A DNA stretch of 64,000 nt from Rhynchopus euleeides (lineage: Eukaryota; Euglenozoa; Diplonemea; Diplonemida; Diplonemidae), in contig OY723274.1 in the NCBI GenBank assembly GCA_963210315.1, positions 930,001 to 994,000 on the forward strand. Reading direction: 5' to 3'. The translations under genes were made by a program, and so were the position numbers. The notes beneath the pieces are model-generated. The model worked only from the letters and a program-made list of their open reading frames with translations. It searched no databases and had not been told where the DNA came from. Below are positions 50,418-60,800 of this stretch, one piece after another. The first letter of the stretch is position 1. The number at the start of each line of letters is the position of its first letter.

Positions 50418-52049
50418 CTATTCCTTTCGGGAAAGCTTCAGTCTCCGCCCGGTTTCGCTGGTCTTTCCCAGAGCCGCACGGAGGTTGGCATCGGTGCAGG
50501 CGTCGAGCTTGAGTGTGACATGGAGGTCGACAAACCCGGGGTTGGACGCAACAGGCTCTGCCACGAGGGTGTATGCCTCAGCCGGAAGCCTTTCCACTGT
50601 CTTGACGTAGGCAGATGAGTACGCCGCCCCCGCAACAAGCTTCTTCCGGAGCTGCGCTGCAGACATGGGCGGCGAGTCGGGCTCCTCATCTCGGTAAGAC
50701 GTGGAGGAGGGCAGGGTTGCGATGCGGTCCTTCTTCCACCTGTCGTTCAGCTCCTTCTCCAAGGCCTGCGACGTGCCGAACAGCCAGTGCGGGTCGGGGT
50801 TGTACCTCCGGCAGTTGCTCCAGACGAGGTCGATCTCCTCCTTCAGCTCATGCACCGTGTTGTAGAGGTGGTTCTGCAGCCGTGTCGTGATGGTCGCCAG
50901 GTCGGAGGGGCGCTGCACCGATTCGTAATACCTGGGTGCGCCGTGAAGCTCCTCGTCGACCACAACGTTGAAGACCTCCATGCGTGGGTCGGCCATAAAA
51001 CTGCGCAGCATCGAGAGTGCACGCTGCATGTTTGCCGGCAGAGGCTGCCGCGATGCCCCGGTGACCAGCGGCGGGTAGAAGGCACGCAGGTCATCCTTCC
51101 GGAACACCCCCTTCGCCGGAACGCCGTCGGCTGTGCCCGCCAGTGCCTTGCCCTGCGCGCTCTCCGTGACAAGGCGGAACACCGAGGGCCACCCGTCGGG
51201 ATCTGTGCGGCACATGTTCTCCAGGATCAGCCTGTCGTTGTACCCCCCGTGCCACCGCCGCATGGCCCCCTGGATCGGCGTCTCGCCTTCGATTCGGTTG
51301 CGCGACCCCTCCACAACAGGGTGGGAGCGGTGCTGCGCCACACCCCCAGGGGCCGCGATGGCGGGTGCCGGCGGCACCGGGGAGCCGCGCCGCTTGGGCC
51401 CGGATCGGATTTGGCGGACCTCGTCTTCGGTGGGGCCTACGGGGATGGGTTCGGTCCGTCCGGACTGCAGCTGCCGCAGGTGCTGCGCCTTGCATTCGAC
51501 AATGCTCATATAGCGTGGGAAGAAGGTGATCTCGACGTCTCCCTTCGAAGCTGCGACGGCCTGCGTGGTGGCGTCCTTCCCGGCAACGGATCTGCCGTTG
51601 ATGTGGGAGACGCGGTGTTCGAGAAAGTGCTCCAGGGCGTGCACGTCGGCGGCGGGGTAGCCGTGTTTGATCTCAGCAAGCATGAGGACCCATTCACCGG
51701 TGAACCGCACACCGACAGTGCCGTTGGCGTCCTTTGGGAGGCGGACGGAGTGGGGTTGGGCGAAACGTGTGCCGCTCTTGCGGCACACACCACACATCAC
51801 TTCAGGCGATGCAGACCAGTGGCAGGTGCAGTATTTGCTTGCCGTCACCTTGGAGCATGCGTTGTCGCGGTGCTTCAGCTCCTTCGCCTTCGCACTCGTG
51901 GTGGTGTCGAGCACGTGGATGGCATAGACCAGGCAGTCTGTGTACTTCTTTGTCGGTACCTTTGCCTTCCCCCGCCCCTTCCCCTTGACAACCGCCCCGC
52001 TTGGCTTGTCCATTGCCTCCTTCAGCACAGCCTGCATGGCAGTGCGCAT
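50418..52049 (-). CDS. Bromodomain protein with N-terminal Cys cluster
   Basis: 543 residues from the ATG at 52049; the frame stays open to about 52208, so an upstream exon is possible. Residues 15-32 are basic (KGKGRGKAKVPTKK). Residues 60-125 carry CTCHW and CGVC pairs (Cys74, 76, 86, 89), a probable zinc site. A bromodomain covers about 340-440, with YYESVQRPSDLATI in the ZA loop and WSNCRRYNPDPHWLFG, whose Asn417 is the expected acetyl-lysine contact. Bromodomains bind acetylated histones, so a chromatin role is likely. The middle part (205-260) is Pro/Gly/Arg-rich. It is a host-like gene lying 280 bp beyond the LINE tail, on the opposite strand. Confidence 0.8.
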   Translation of the reverse strand: MRTAMQAVLKEAMDKPSGAVVKGKGRGKAKVPTKKYTDCLVYAIHVLDTTTSAKAKELKHRDNACSKVTASKYCTCHWSASPEVMCGVCRKSGTRFAQPHSVRLPKDANGTVGVRFTGEWVLMLAEIKHGYPAADVHALEHFLEHRVSHINGRSVAGKDATTQAVAASKGDVEITFFPRYMSIVECKAQHLRQLQSGRTEPIPVGPTEDEVRQIRSGPKRRGSPVPPAPAIAAPGGVAQHRSHPVVEGSRNRIEGETPIQGAMRRWHGGYNDRLILENMCRTDPDGWPSVFRLVTESAQGKALAGTADGVPAKGVFRKDDLRAFYPPLVTGASRQPLPANMQRALSMLRSFMADPRMEVFNVVVDEELHGAPRYYESVQRPSDLATITTRLQNHLYNTVHELKEEIDLVWSNCRRYNPDPHWLFGTSQALEKELNDRWKKDRIATLPSSTSYRDEEPDSPPMSAAQLRKKLVAGAAYSSAYVKTVERLPAEAYTLVAEPVASNPGFVDLHVTLKLDACTDANLRAALGKTSETGRRLKLSRKE

Positions 52050-52209
52050 CTCGTCATGGTGTGTCTTTTCCAGCACCGACGAAGGGCAGTGGTAGTGATC
52101 CCAGCAGGACTGTCGAAGGGTGCAGAAGGGTGTGTGTATCTGGCAGATGTGCAGGAACAGCCGCCCCCACGCAAAGGCTTGGCAGAACGTGTGTAGCCCC
52201 CCTCCCACC

Positions 52210-54347
52210 CTGCTCCCACACGTTCAACGGGTAGTCAACTGGCACAGTAAAGGCTCGGCTGCATCGGCACGCCTTGTTCGGTTTTGCTTGTGTGTGCGGG
52301 CGGGCAGCACACCCTGTGGCAGGGATGCTGACCCTCTGTCCCAGACAACTTGTTACAAACTACACCACCAACCTCGCCAAAAACGGTGCACACAGGTCAG
52401 AATGGTACCATACCATGCGCTGCCATTCACTCTTGATGGCGGCAACGGTTGCAGGCGGCACCGATGCCCTGAGGAAAGGGGGGTCATCGTTCATCCGCCC
52501 TGCATCGTGCTCCTGTGCCTGCGGAAGCTTTGCCTGTGGAAGTGCGGTGAGTTTTTGGTCAAGCTAAATCAACACACTGAGTGACTTGCAAACTTGCCAT
52601 AAATATAGAGCGATTGATGCAGAACATGCCATTCCGATCCTATTTCTTGCACAGCAAAACACACACACACACGCGTCTTTGTCGTTTAGTGTCGACACAC
52701 ACCAATTACCTGCTCTTAATGTGATCTCCAGTCACACACACGCCGAGCTCTTGCACACCCTGCTCGCTTTAATATGATCTCCATACAGACACACAACCTC
52801 TTCGAACAGCAGAACATTGTCAATCGAACATGGCAACATACTTCCGCTTTGAGGAAGCTGATCCCACCCGTCTGGTAGCCGGGGGTCAGCGTCGTCGGGG
52901 TGGGCGCGCGCGCGGGCATCTTGGACACACCCACACCCACCCCCCACCCCTCTACCGAGGCAGGGGCGTCAGGCTCCGCAGCCCGAACACACACCCCTGT
53001 GCACACCCCGCCGCCGCCACGCCGCGAAGAGAACCTCCCGACTCCCGCCGCCCGCCACCACTGGCACCACCGGCGCGAAAGGTGCGGCGAGAGAGGCCAG
53101 GCGAGGGAGGGCGCACCCCACCCCCCCTCCCTCCCTTCCTCCCCCTCACTACCTCCTGCTCACTCCCACCGCCACCTTCCCTCGTTCTGAGGGAGGTAGA
53201 GGGGGGGGGGGGCAGCGAGGCAGGCAAATCAGCCCCCGGAGAGTGAGGAGTGAGGACGGTCCCCAACCCACACAGCTCCCTTGCCACTGACAACACTCGC
53301 TGCGCTTTTTTTCGTTTCTTTTTTTTTTTGCGTTCTTTTTGTTTAGCACAGCTCCGGCATAGTTGTTGCAGGGAGGGAATGGGAGGGGCTGGTTTTGGAG
53401 GTGCGGCGGAAGTGTTTTTCAGGTGGGTGGGGGGTGGGAGTGGGGAGGGTAGTTTACCCACACCCCCACAGCACGGCAGGATGGCACTCGGCGGCACGAC
53501 GCATGGCTGCATTCGGGGAGGGAATGGGGAGGGCGGGTGGGTGGGGGAATGGCAGCTCCTACATCACTCGCTCCCGCTGTTCTGCATATCTAACTGAAGT
53601 AAAAAAACACTCTTCTTCCCCCCCCCCCTCTCTAACCTCACCAGAGCCGCACAGACACACAATCTCTCCTTCCCTCCCTCCCTACCTCCTGTATATTCCT
53701 TTGCTACCTTTGCTGAGCTTGGCTTGAGGAGGTGGGTAGGTCCTACTATTGAGGAGGTAGGCAGGGGTGGGAAGGGAGTGTCGGATGAACCGCTTTGACG
53801 AGCGGGTTAAAGGTTAGAACCGGAGGAGGTCAAGAGAATGCAAACACCCCTATGTGCGGGGTGGCATCGTTGGGAGGCTTCCACCCGAACTTGGGAAGGG
53901 GCTGGCAGCTCACAGCCAAGTGTGTGGGTGTGAAACGCGCGCGGGTCAGACCCTCATCCAACACACACTCAGCCAGAGAGGTAGGTCATACAAACATCCC
54001 ACACTGCAGTGAACTGCTGATAAGGCAATCGGAAAACCCCCTCTCCTCTCAACACACAGAACAACAAGGGCCGGTTTCCTCCGCCATTTTGTCACTACTA
54101 TGGCTGGAATGAACCCTTCACCCCACCCCCCCTCCTCACCCCCTGTCGCAGGAACGCAGCTACAAAAGGAAAAAAGCCGCCCTCTCTCCTCCCCTCCCAC
54201 ACCCATAACAAGGCCCCTTCTGCTCTGCACCGGCAATCGGGCCCGCAGTAGCGACGACAGGCAGGGTGCCTCATCCACCGTGCTGGCAGGGGAGGGGCAC
54301 TCCCCCCCAACTGGAGGTCATTCTTTCTGCGGCTGGCCCTGCCCCTT
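52210..54347. other. Gene-free interval
   Basis: Contains G runs (53198-53210), a T run (53321-53330), and Pro/His-coding CA/CCC tracts at 52918-53010. The short frames are low complexity. It should include the promoter of the bromodomain gene. Confidence 0.5.
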
Positions 54348-57300
54348 TTAGCCGAAAAGGGCTTGCCTGGCTGAGGCGGCGTCTGCTGGCCACTCGACAC
54401 GGAGGGAGTTGGAGCAGCAGTCGTTGCTGAAGCATTTGACAAACACGGCGCCCTGTGTGATGAGGAGGCAGGGGTAGGTCGCCTGGTGCGCCCTCGCCTC
54501 CATCAGGCAGTACCGCGAGCCTGTGATGCGCACGCTGTAGGCGTTCCTCCCGGCACGCGATGTGACGTGGAACGACACCCCCGACACACCGATACCTGCA
54601 TACTCTGCATGCAATGAGCGCACCGCCAGCAGCACCGCGGAACGCACGCTCACCCCACCACCGCCACCTCCACCTCCACCACCACCCCCTGCCCCAAACC
54701 CGGAGTGCCGGACAAGGGCAGACATCAGAGTGGCATCATCGCTGGCGGTGGCAGCAGGGTGGTTGGCACCTGGTGGGCCCACAGGGAGCTCAGGCCTGCA
54801 CGGCTCGCGGGTGACGCCCCCTCCCTCTGCCACACGCAGCAGGTGCTGTGGGGCCGCGTCCGGCCTCTCGATGAGGGCGAGCCGCACCACCTGCTCCGCC
54901 GTGGCAGCCGCTTCGCGCCACGCCTCCTGTGCCTCGCGCGGCACACCCACGTCGTCCAGCCCCTGGGGGGTGTAGGGCGTGAAGGGGCACTCCCCACCCC
55001 AGGGCAGGGGGAGCGCGGCCTCCGCCGCACGCACCGACACGCTGGTGCCGAAGATGGCGGGGGTGAAGACGGAGGCGACGAAGTTCCGCACGGAGGACAA
55101 CCCGGCGAAGGCGGCGCCGCAGCCGAGGCGCGCGTGGAAGCGTGCCACACAGCCACCGCCGCTGTCACCCCCGCGGTGGCTCACCAGCACCAGGAGGGCT
55201 GCTAGAGGCGCGCCCGCCCGCTGCTGCGCAGAGGCGTGCAGCGCTGCGGCGCAGCTGGAGACCATCGCGTCGAGGCGAGCCGCATCCAGCACCTGCATCT
55301 CAAAGAAAATGTCGAGGGGTGTCGACTCCCAGGGGCCCGTGGCGCCCGGCAGGTCCGGCACCCGCCCCGCCGCTGCGTAGCACCACTCGGGGCTGCAGAG
55401 GGCCAGCGGTGCCACGGCGGACAGTGGCACCGCGAGGTAACACGGCGCGTCAACACCGCTGAGAGGCGCCGCCTGCGCCGCGGACGCCCTGCTCAGCACG
55501 ACGCTGCGCGACGGGGTCCGCTCGGCCCTCGCCCCGGCGAGGGTGGAGCACCACTGCCGCAAGGCACCCCACTCCGCCACGGTGCCCTGGACGCTGTCCC
55601 CCGCCGCAGGCTTCGCCTGCGGGCACCCCCCCTGGAGGGGCACCTCGTCGAAAAGGCTGTCGGCGCGGGTGACGAGTGCAGCAGGGGTGATGCCGACCAG
55701 CGGGCGTGCCCCCCCACGCTGCGCGGTGCCGGCCTGCCCAGCTGCAGCCGCAGAGCCCAGCGGAGGCCAGGCCCCTATCAGATGGTCGGGGGATGCCCTG
55801 TCGGGCCCGATGCGTGTGATGAGGCAGTACCGCATCAAATCCTCCTGCCCCGTGTGGCGGTGCTGCAGCCTGTCCGCCACGGCACGCAGCTCCGGGACGC
55901 GGGACGCGCGGGCGTCGAAGGGGAGGAGAGGTGCGGCCTTCCCAAGCTTGGTGCAGTAGGGGAGGCGGAAGCAGCTGAAAGGGGAATACACCGACAGGTC
56001 GACGGTGCCCCCACTGGCTGCCGCGGGGGGCTGTGGGGCCTGCTGGGGGAGAGCCGCCTCCTGCTCCTGCCCCCCCTGGGAGAACCTCGCCCTGTGAGCG
56101 CATCCAACATTTCGCACCATCTCCTTCAGCACTGCAGCATCCGCCAGAGCCGCACCCCCACCCAGCTTCGCATGCAGATGGAACGACACCTTCGCGGGCG
56201 ACGTCGCGCTGAGCAGCACAAACGACCCCACCTCCACCCCACCCGGCCTCCGCACCGCACCCCCCCCCGCCTCCACGCCCCTCCGCAGCGCCGCGGAGGC
56301 GCGCGCGACCTCCTCAAGAAGGTCGGACAGGAGGAGGCACATCAGGGTCTCCTCGAGCAGTGCAACATCCCCTACGCAGGCCAGGGCTGAAGCGATGAAT
56401 GCTGCTGCGGCAGAGGCGAGGGGGAGGTCGACGTCGAGGTAGATATCCACGGGGATGCTGGGGGGGACCACTGCGTAGAAGTTCCGCGTGTCATCCGGGG
56501 AGGCGATGAGGAGGGAGGGGATCACCTGGCGGGAGCATATGGCAAAGGACTTCGCCCCATCCCGCCGCGCGTCCCGCGCGACGAGGTAGTCCGAATAGGG
56601 GGTCAGGTGTGCCTCAACGCCTGCCCTCCGGGGGCACCAGATGACTGACTCCACTCCAACCTGCAGGGACTCCGGAGGGCAGGGCGCAACAGCCCCGCTG
56701 GGTGGGGCATCCAGAGAATGCCGGAAGCGGCACACCCCCTGCCAGGCAGGGGGGAGCTGCGCTGCGGCGGAGGAGGGGTTGGAAGCCTCTGCCCCGCCGG
56801 AGGAGTCCCCGGCACCCCGCTCGAATTTGCACATCCCGTTGAGCCACAGCGCGCAGACCGACCCGCAGAGACCCGCAAAACCACACCCCGGAAACGGGCA
56901 CCACCCGTGCTGCGCCAGACAGGGGTGCCGCGGGTGGTGCCCTGCACCCTCCTCACCCCCCTCCTCCTTCACCTCCGCCTTGGGCTCCCACAGCTCCTCC
57001 TCCGCTTCAAGCTTCGCCTCCAGCAGGGTGAGTCCAGCGGAGGCTGCCTGCCCTGGCGGCGGCAGAGGTGTTGGAGGTTCCCGAGGCTCCTCCTCCATCA
57101 CCTCCTCCTTCACGCGCAGCACGGGGATTGGTGTTGGAGGGGGCTCGAGCTTGATTTGCGGTGGTGGTGGCGGCGGCGGGGGCTCTGCAGCCGCCTCCGC
57201 CAGGCCAGCCGCCGCAGCGTAGCTCCGGAGGAATGCGATGGTGGCAGCTGCAGAGGCATCCCCTCCACCCTCTGCCGAAGGGAGGGCAGCCCCCCCTCCC

Positions 57301-57446
57301 CCTGCCCCTGCCCTCCTGCGGCGGCTGTCCCCCGGAGGGGTCATCTGCTCGGCCTTCACCTCGCGCTTCACCACACCCTTCAGAGGCGTCCCGCCCTGCG
57401 CCTGTCGGCGGGGGCTCCCTTTAGGCGGTGTGGATGTCTTCCCCAT
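54348..57446 (-). CDS. PRIMPOL: PrimPol-like primase-polymerase with N-terminal zinc motif
   Basis: 1032 residues from the ATG at 57446 (MGKTSTPPKG), about twice the length of human PrimPol. The AEP core carries motif I IYLDVD (Asp338, Asp340), motif II SFHLH (421-425) and motif III VDLSVYSPFSCFRLPY then KLGK (482-503), which closely follows the VYTKNRNFRLY..SKIGK motif of PrimPol. The C-terminal zinc motif is C980-x6-H987-x17-C1005-x4-C1010, nearly the spacing of human PrimPol (C419, H426, C446, C451). Residues 175-245 add a Cys/His cluster of CCCH type. Residues 1-170 are disordered, with KxE-type repeats. PrimPol reprimes DNA synthesis past lesions in nucleus and mitochondria. Residues 710-830 look like a second, decayed AEP domain. 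Confidence 0.85.
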   Translation of the reverse strand: MGKTSTPPKGSPRRQAQGGTPLKGVVKREVKAEQMTPPGDSRRRRAGAGGGGAALPSAEGGGDASAAATIAFLRSYAAAAGLAEAAAEPPPPPPPPQIKLEPPPTPIPVLRVKEEVMEEEPREPPTPLPPPGQAASAGLTLLEAKLEAEEELWEPKAEVKEEGGEEGAGHHPRHPCLAQHGWCPFPGCGFAGLCGSVCALWLNGMCKFERGAGDSSGGAEASNPSSAAAQLPPAWQGVCRFRHSLDAPPSGAVAPCPPESLQVGVESVIWCPRRAGVEAHLTPYSDYLVARDARRDGAKSFAICSRQVIPSLLIASPDDTRNFYAVVPPSIPVDIYLDVDLPLASAAAAFIASALACVGDVALLEETLMCLLLSDLLEEVARASAALRRGVEAGGGAVRRPGGVEVGSFVLLSATSPAKVSFHLHAKLGGGAALADAAVLKEMVRNVGCAHRARFSQGGQEQEAALPQQAPQPPAAASGGTVDLSVYSPFSCFRLPYCTKLGKAAPLLPFDARASRVPELRAVADRLQHRHTGQEDLMRYCLITRIGPDRASPDHLIGAWPPLGSAAAAGQAGTAQRGGARPLVGITPAALVTRADSLFDEVPLQGGCPQAKPAAGDSVQGTVAEWGALRQWCSTLAGARAERTPSRSVVLSRASAAQAAPLSGVDAPCYLAVPLSAVAPLALCSPEWCYAAAGRVPDLPGATGPWESTPLDIFFEMQVLDAARLDAMVSSCAAALHASAQQRAGAPLAALLVLVSHRGGDSGGGCVARFHARLGCGAAFAGLSSVRNFVASVFTPAIFGTSVSVRAAEAALPLPWGGECPFTPYTPQGLDDVGVPREAQEAWREAAATAEQVVRLALIERPDAAPQHLLRVAEGGGVTREPCRPELPVGPPGANHPAATASDDATLMSALVRHSGFGAGGGGGGGGGGGGVSVRSAVLLAVRSLHAEYAGIGVSGVSFHVTSRAGRNAYSVRITGSRYCLMEARAHQATYPCLLITQGAVFVKCFSNDCCSNSLRVEWPADAASARQALFG

Positions 57447-57667
57447 TGCGGAGGACGGGCGGGGCGGGGTGGGGTAGGGGTCGGACTTCCGGGAGGCTCG
57501 GTCCGCCTCAGGAGGGCGGGTGCATGGCCTGTGGGGGAAGGGGGGGGGGGGGTTTTTTTGATCGTCGAGAGTGAATGGAAAAGTAAATCTCCTGTGGGGG
57601 AAGGGGGGGGGGAGGAGGAGGAGGGGCGGGGAAGCTGCTGTTGTGTAATGACTGTATGTGGGTGTGT

Positions 57668-57745
57668 GTGTGTTGATCACTTTTTAGGTGGGTTAACCCT
57701 GCACGGGTCCTAGCCCACCCCTGGGTGTGTGTGTGTGTGTGGGTG
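57668..57745 (-). mobile_element. Severely 5'-truncated LINE copy (3' tail only)
   Basis: On the minus strand it reads (CA)n, GGTGGGCTAGGACCCGTGC, GGGTTAACCC, ACCTAAAAAGTGATCAA, (CA)n, matching the tail at 50075-50140. It lies about 220 bp upstream of the PrimPol ATG. Confidence 0.8.
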
Positions 57746-58689
57746 GGGTGGTGGGGGGGGGGGGGGTTGATCGTCGGGAGTAAATGGAAAAGCAAGTCGC
57801 CCAGCACCTTCTTGCAATGTTCGTCCTTTTTTGTAGTCACAACACCAGATATGTTGTGCAAAGCAGATCAATGCACAATGGGAGGGTGTGTAGCAGTTGT
57901 CTGTCAGTGGCCTGGTGGTTGGACCGCAACACAGTATCACTAAAACACGACCGGGTGTCTGTACGCAATACGTAGTCTCTCTTTGACACCATACACTTTG
58001 CGATCTTGTATCGTTGTTTTTTGTACGAATAAAGTGTGTGTGTGGGGGGGGGAGGGAGGGAGGGATGCCGAGATGCAGCAAGGCTGGCACGGCCTGCAGG
58101 GTGTGGGGAGGCTCGAAGTCACGCGCGATTTCACTTCTTCACGCCAGAGCGACACCTCATCACTCTGTGTGCTGAAGGGTCGGCTCAAAGGGGCTTTGGC
58201 ATCCCCTTGTCGCCGCTGTGCTGTGCGATAGCAGCGCCTGACCTCTCGCTGGGTTCTCTTGATGGCTATTTCAGGGCACGCAGCCCCGAAGGGCTGCGGA
58301 CAACACCCCGAAGCGGTTGCAACTCCTCGACACATGAACACAATCTGGGACGGTTGGAATGGGGATACACACTCTTGCCTTGCCACATCATTCCTTCTGG
58401 TCACGTTGCCACAAGGTGCGACTGCTGTCACACAGTGCGGCAATGCGTAGGAACCTGAATACATGACTGCACTCGACACTGGTGGTCTTCGCCATCGGCA
58501 AACATTCGGCACGGCTCCGCGGTCTTCTCCTATGAATAAGAAGACGCGCTGAAACGCACCGTTATCGGCACCGTAGCAAAGACCACCAGCCTGCACTCAG
58601 ATGATGGGAGAGCAAGGGTTGGAAGGAGCGGCTGGGTGGCTGTTGTGTGCCACAGCCATAGCATTGGGTGGGGGGGTGGGGGGTAACGC

Positions 58690-58800
58690 CAAAAAGACTT
58701 GGAGTTGCGTTCTTTGTTTGTACGAACGGTGCCTGCTTGTGCATGTGTGCAGATACCGAACGCTGCCACGAGTCTTTTTAGTTGGAAAAACGCGTTGTTC
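58690..58800 (+). repeat. Dispersed repeat shared with 26955-27060
   Basis: Contains the same ACCGAACGCTGCCACGAG core and TCTTTTTAGT follow-on as 26955-27060. Confidence 0.7.
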
Positions 58801-59219
58801 TGACAAAAAAATACTGCGATGCGACGTACGAAGAAAGCAGCATCACGATGCGAAAAAGTAGAGGGTATAGTAGTGGCAGGGATGCACTGGAGATACATGC
58901 AAACATGGATCGATCACACGCACCTTCAGAGTTCAGGTTGATGCAGAGGGCACAACGTGCGTGACAAAAAGAAACACACACGTGTGGATGTGATTTCGTT
59001 TACAACAATCTTTTGATTGGTTGCACGGTCGCTGTTCGGGGATCGCAGCAGGCTACACTGTGCGTGCTGCGAGGAACAGAACACCAGACCAGGCATAGAT
59101 CAGGGAAGGCATCCTCAAGTGTGGGGCGAGTGTATCACCGCCACAGCTGGGGATGCCGGATTGGTAGGACCACCACATGCTAGAGTGGCGTTGGTGATGA
59201 TGGTGCTGAGGCTGTCCGA

Positions 59220-59876
59220 TCACAGCTGCTTCGGCCCGCAGACAAGGGGTGCGTCGGCAACGTTCTCGCACCCACCCTCCAGCCCGCACGTGTTGCACTC
59301 CAGACCCTCCTGGCACTGGTCCGCGTAGCACGGGGACCACCACTGCATGCACACCTTCCCCTCGCCCACACGGTCCACGCACTCCCCGATCGTCGCGCTG
59401 CACTCCGTCACGCTCGTCTTCGCCAGGCGGCAGATCTGGTTGCTGTTGCACGGGCACCCAGGCTCACCCGGCTTGCACCACGGCTGGCATGTCACCGTCG
59501 AGCGCACGCACGTCCCCTCCTGGCACACAAGGTTCTCCTGGCACACGTTCGGCTTGCACCACGGCTCCACGTCCCCGCACGCACCGCCCACAGGCAGGCG
59601 CTTCACGCAGCGCGACTCCGTGTCGCACGTGTTGTCGCCCAGCATCGCCGTCTGGCACACCTCACCCGCCTCGCACTCAGTGTCGAACACACACTTCTTG
59701 GCAGGCAGAGGTGTCGGCAGGGGTGTGCGCGGGTCGGGCTTGCAGAACTTGATCCACGGGTAGTGCACGTGCCCGACACACGAGTATGTGGGCGGGCACT
59801 GCCTGTCGCTGTAGCAGGGGCGCGCAGCCACAACCGGCAGCAGGCATGCCACGAGCACCAGGGCCTTGACGGACAT
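59220..59876 (-). CDS. Secreted Cys-rich protein
   Basis: 218 residues from the ATG at 59876. Residues 1-19 (MSVKALVLVACLLPVVAAR) are a clear signal peptide with a likely cut before or after Arg-Pro. The mature part has about 30 cysteines in repeated patterns such as C-x5-C, CVFDTECEAGEVC, VCQENLVCQEGTC and CPCNSNQIC, resembling EB-module or dickkopf-like disulphide-rich repeats. There is no membrane anchor, so it is probably secreted or part of a wall. The family is not certain. The frame upstream of the ATG is open but Pro/Thr-rich and unlikely to be translated. Confidence 0.75.
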   Translation of the reverse strand: MSVKALVLVACLLPVVAARPCYSDRQCPPTYSCVGHVHYPWIKFCKPDPRTPLPTPLPAKKCVFDTECEAGEVCQTAMLGDNTCDTESRCVKRLPVGGACGDVEPWCKPNVCQENLVCQEGTCVRSTVTCQPWCKPGEPGCPCNSNQICRLAKTSVTECSATIGECVDRVGEGKVCMQWWSPCYADQCQEGLECNTCGLEGGCENVADAPLVCGPKQL

Positions 59877-60222
59877 TGTTGTGACGAAAGGAGGTGGGGT
59901 ATCTGTGGGGGGGAATGTCCCGGAGGTGGTGGCGGCAACCTGCGTGCAGCCTGCTGCAAATGCTGCCAGAGGTCTGGCGACCACAGGGGTTGCTGGTCAG
60001 GTGAGGGGGGGGGGAGGTCCACGTGTAGGAAAATCCCTGTTTAGGCCTGTCACAAACACGATTTTTTTGATTTTCGGTCAAAAACTCCACCAAAATGGGC
60101 GTACCTGGCCAAAAATCTCGTGGGGGATCACTGAAAAAATCCGAGAAAATAGCAGACACCCTCGGGAAAGTCGATCCATTCGAATTACTTGGCATTTTTT
60201 CCTGAAAAATGGCCGAAAATGT

Positions 60223-60800
60223 GTAACAAAAATGTAACACTTTTCGGCCAAATTGTAACACTTATCAAAACCCCATCTGAGCGCCCAGAATACCATCTAA
60301 ACACCCCAAAACCGCAAAAATACCCCTCCAGTGAGGTATCCGGGTGGGAAAAAATGGGGGTTGCACCTTTTTGAGACCCAACTTTGGGTCCCAGCCGGGA
60401 TTTCCTGGCCGAACCCCCATAAACCCCCTGGTTTTCCCCTCTTTTTCAGCCTTTTCCAGACCCGCGGACCCAAAATATACCACCCAGAGGGCCACAGAAG
60501 TCCCCAAAACCCGCCAGGAGTCACAGACATGTCCTAAAAGGGGTGGGAAAAACCAGGGGCGACCACTTTGGTGGTCAGTTTTGACCCAGACTCCCGAAAT
60601 TTCCTGCTGTAACACTTATGTAACACTTAGCGCTACAGAAGTTGGTGAAATTACACCACTTTTCGGGGTGGCTCTGGGTGCCCAGAATACCATCTGGACA
60701 CCCCAAAACCATGATAACCTCATTCCAGTGAGGTATCCGGGTGGGAAAAAATGGGGGCTGCACCTCTTTGAAGCCACCTTTGGGGTTCCGGTGGGTGTTG
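60223..60800 (-). repeat. Two direct copies of a 115-bp repeat with TGTAACACTTAT boxes
   Basis: Copies at about 60281-60395 and 60677-60790 share GCCCAGAATACCATCT, ACACCCCAAAACC, a GTGAGGTATCCGGGTGGG box and AAAAAATGGGGG. Each is preceded by one or more TGTAACACTTAT boxes (60232-60262, 60606-60627). The sequence adjoins the broken 3' end of the retroelement at about 60910. Confidence 0.8.

Larger units (their letters stand above)
57447..59219. other. Gene-free interval with a truncated LINE tail
   Basis: Holds the PrimPol 5' region, the inverted LINE tail (57668-57723), a direct repeat (57556-57590 and 57768-57800) and a dispersed repeat at 58690-58800. No supported gene. Confidence 0.5.

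Noticed and set aside
52830..53512. Possible genes on both strands around 53 kb
   Set aside because: The frames are Pro/His/Lys low-complexity translations of CA, CCC and T tracts; no support for either.
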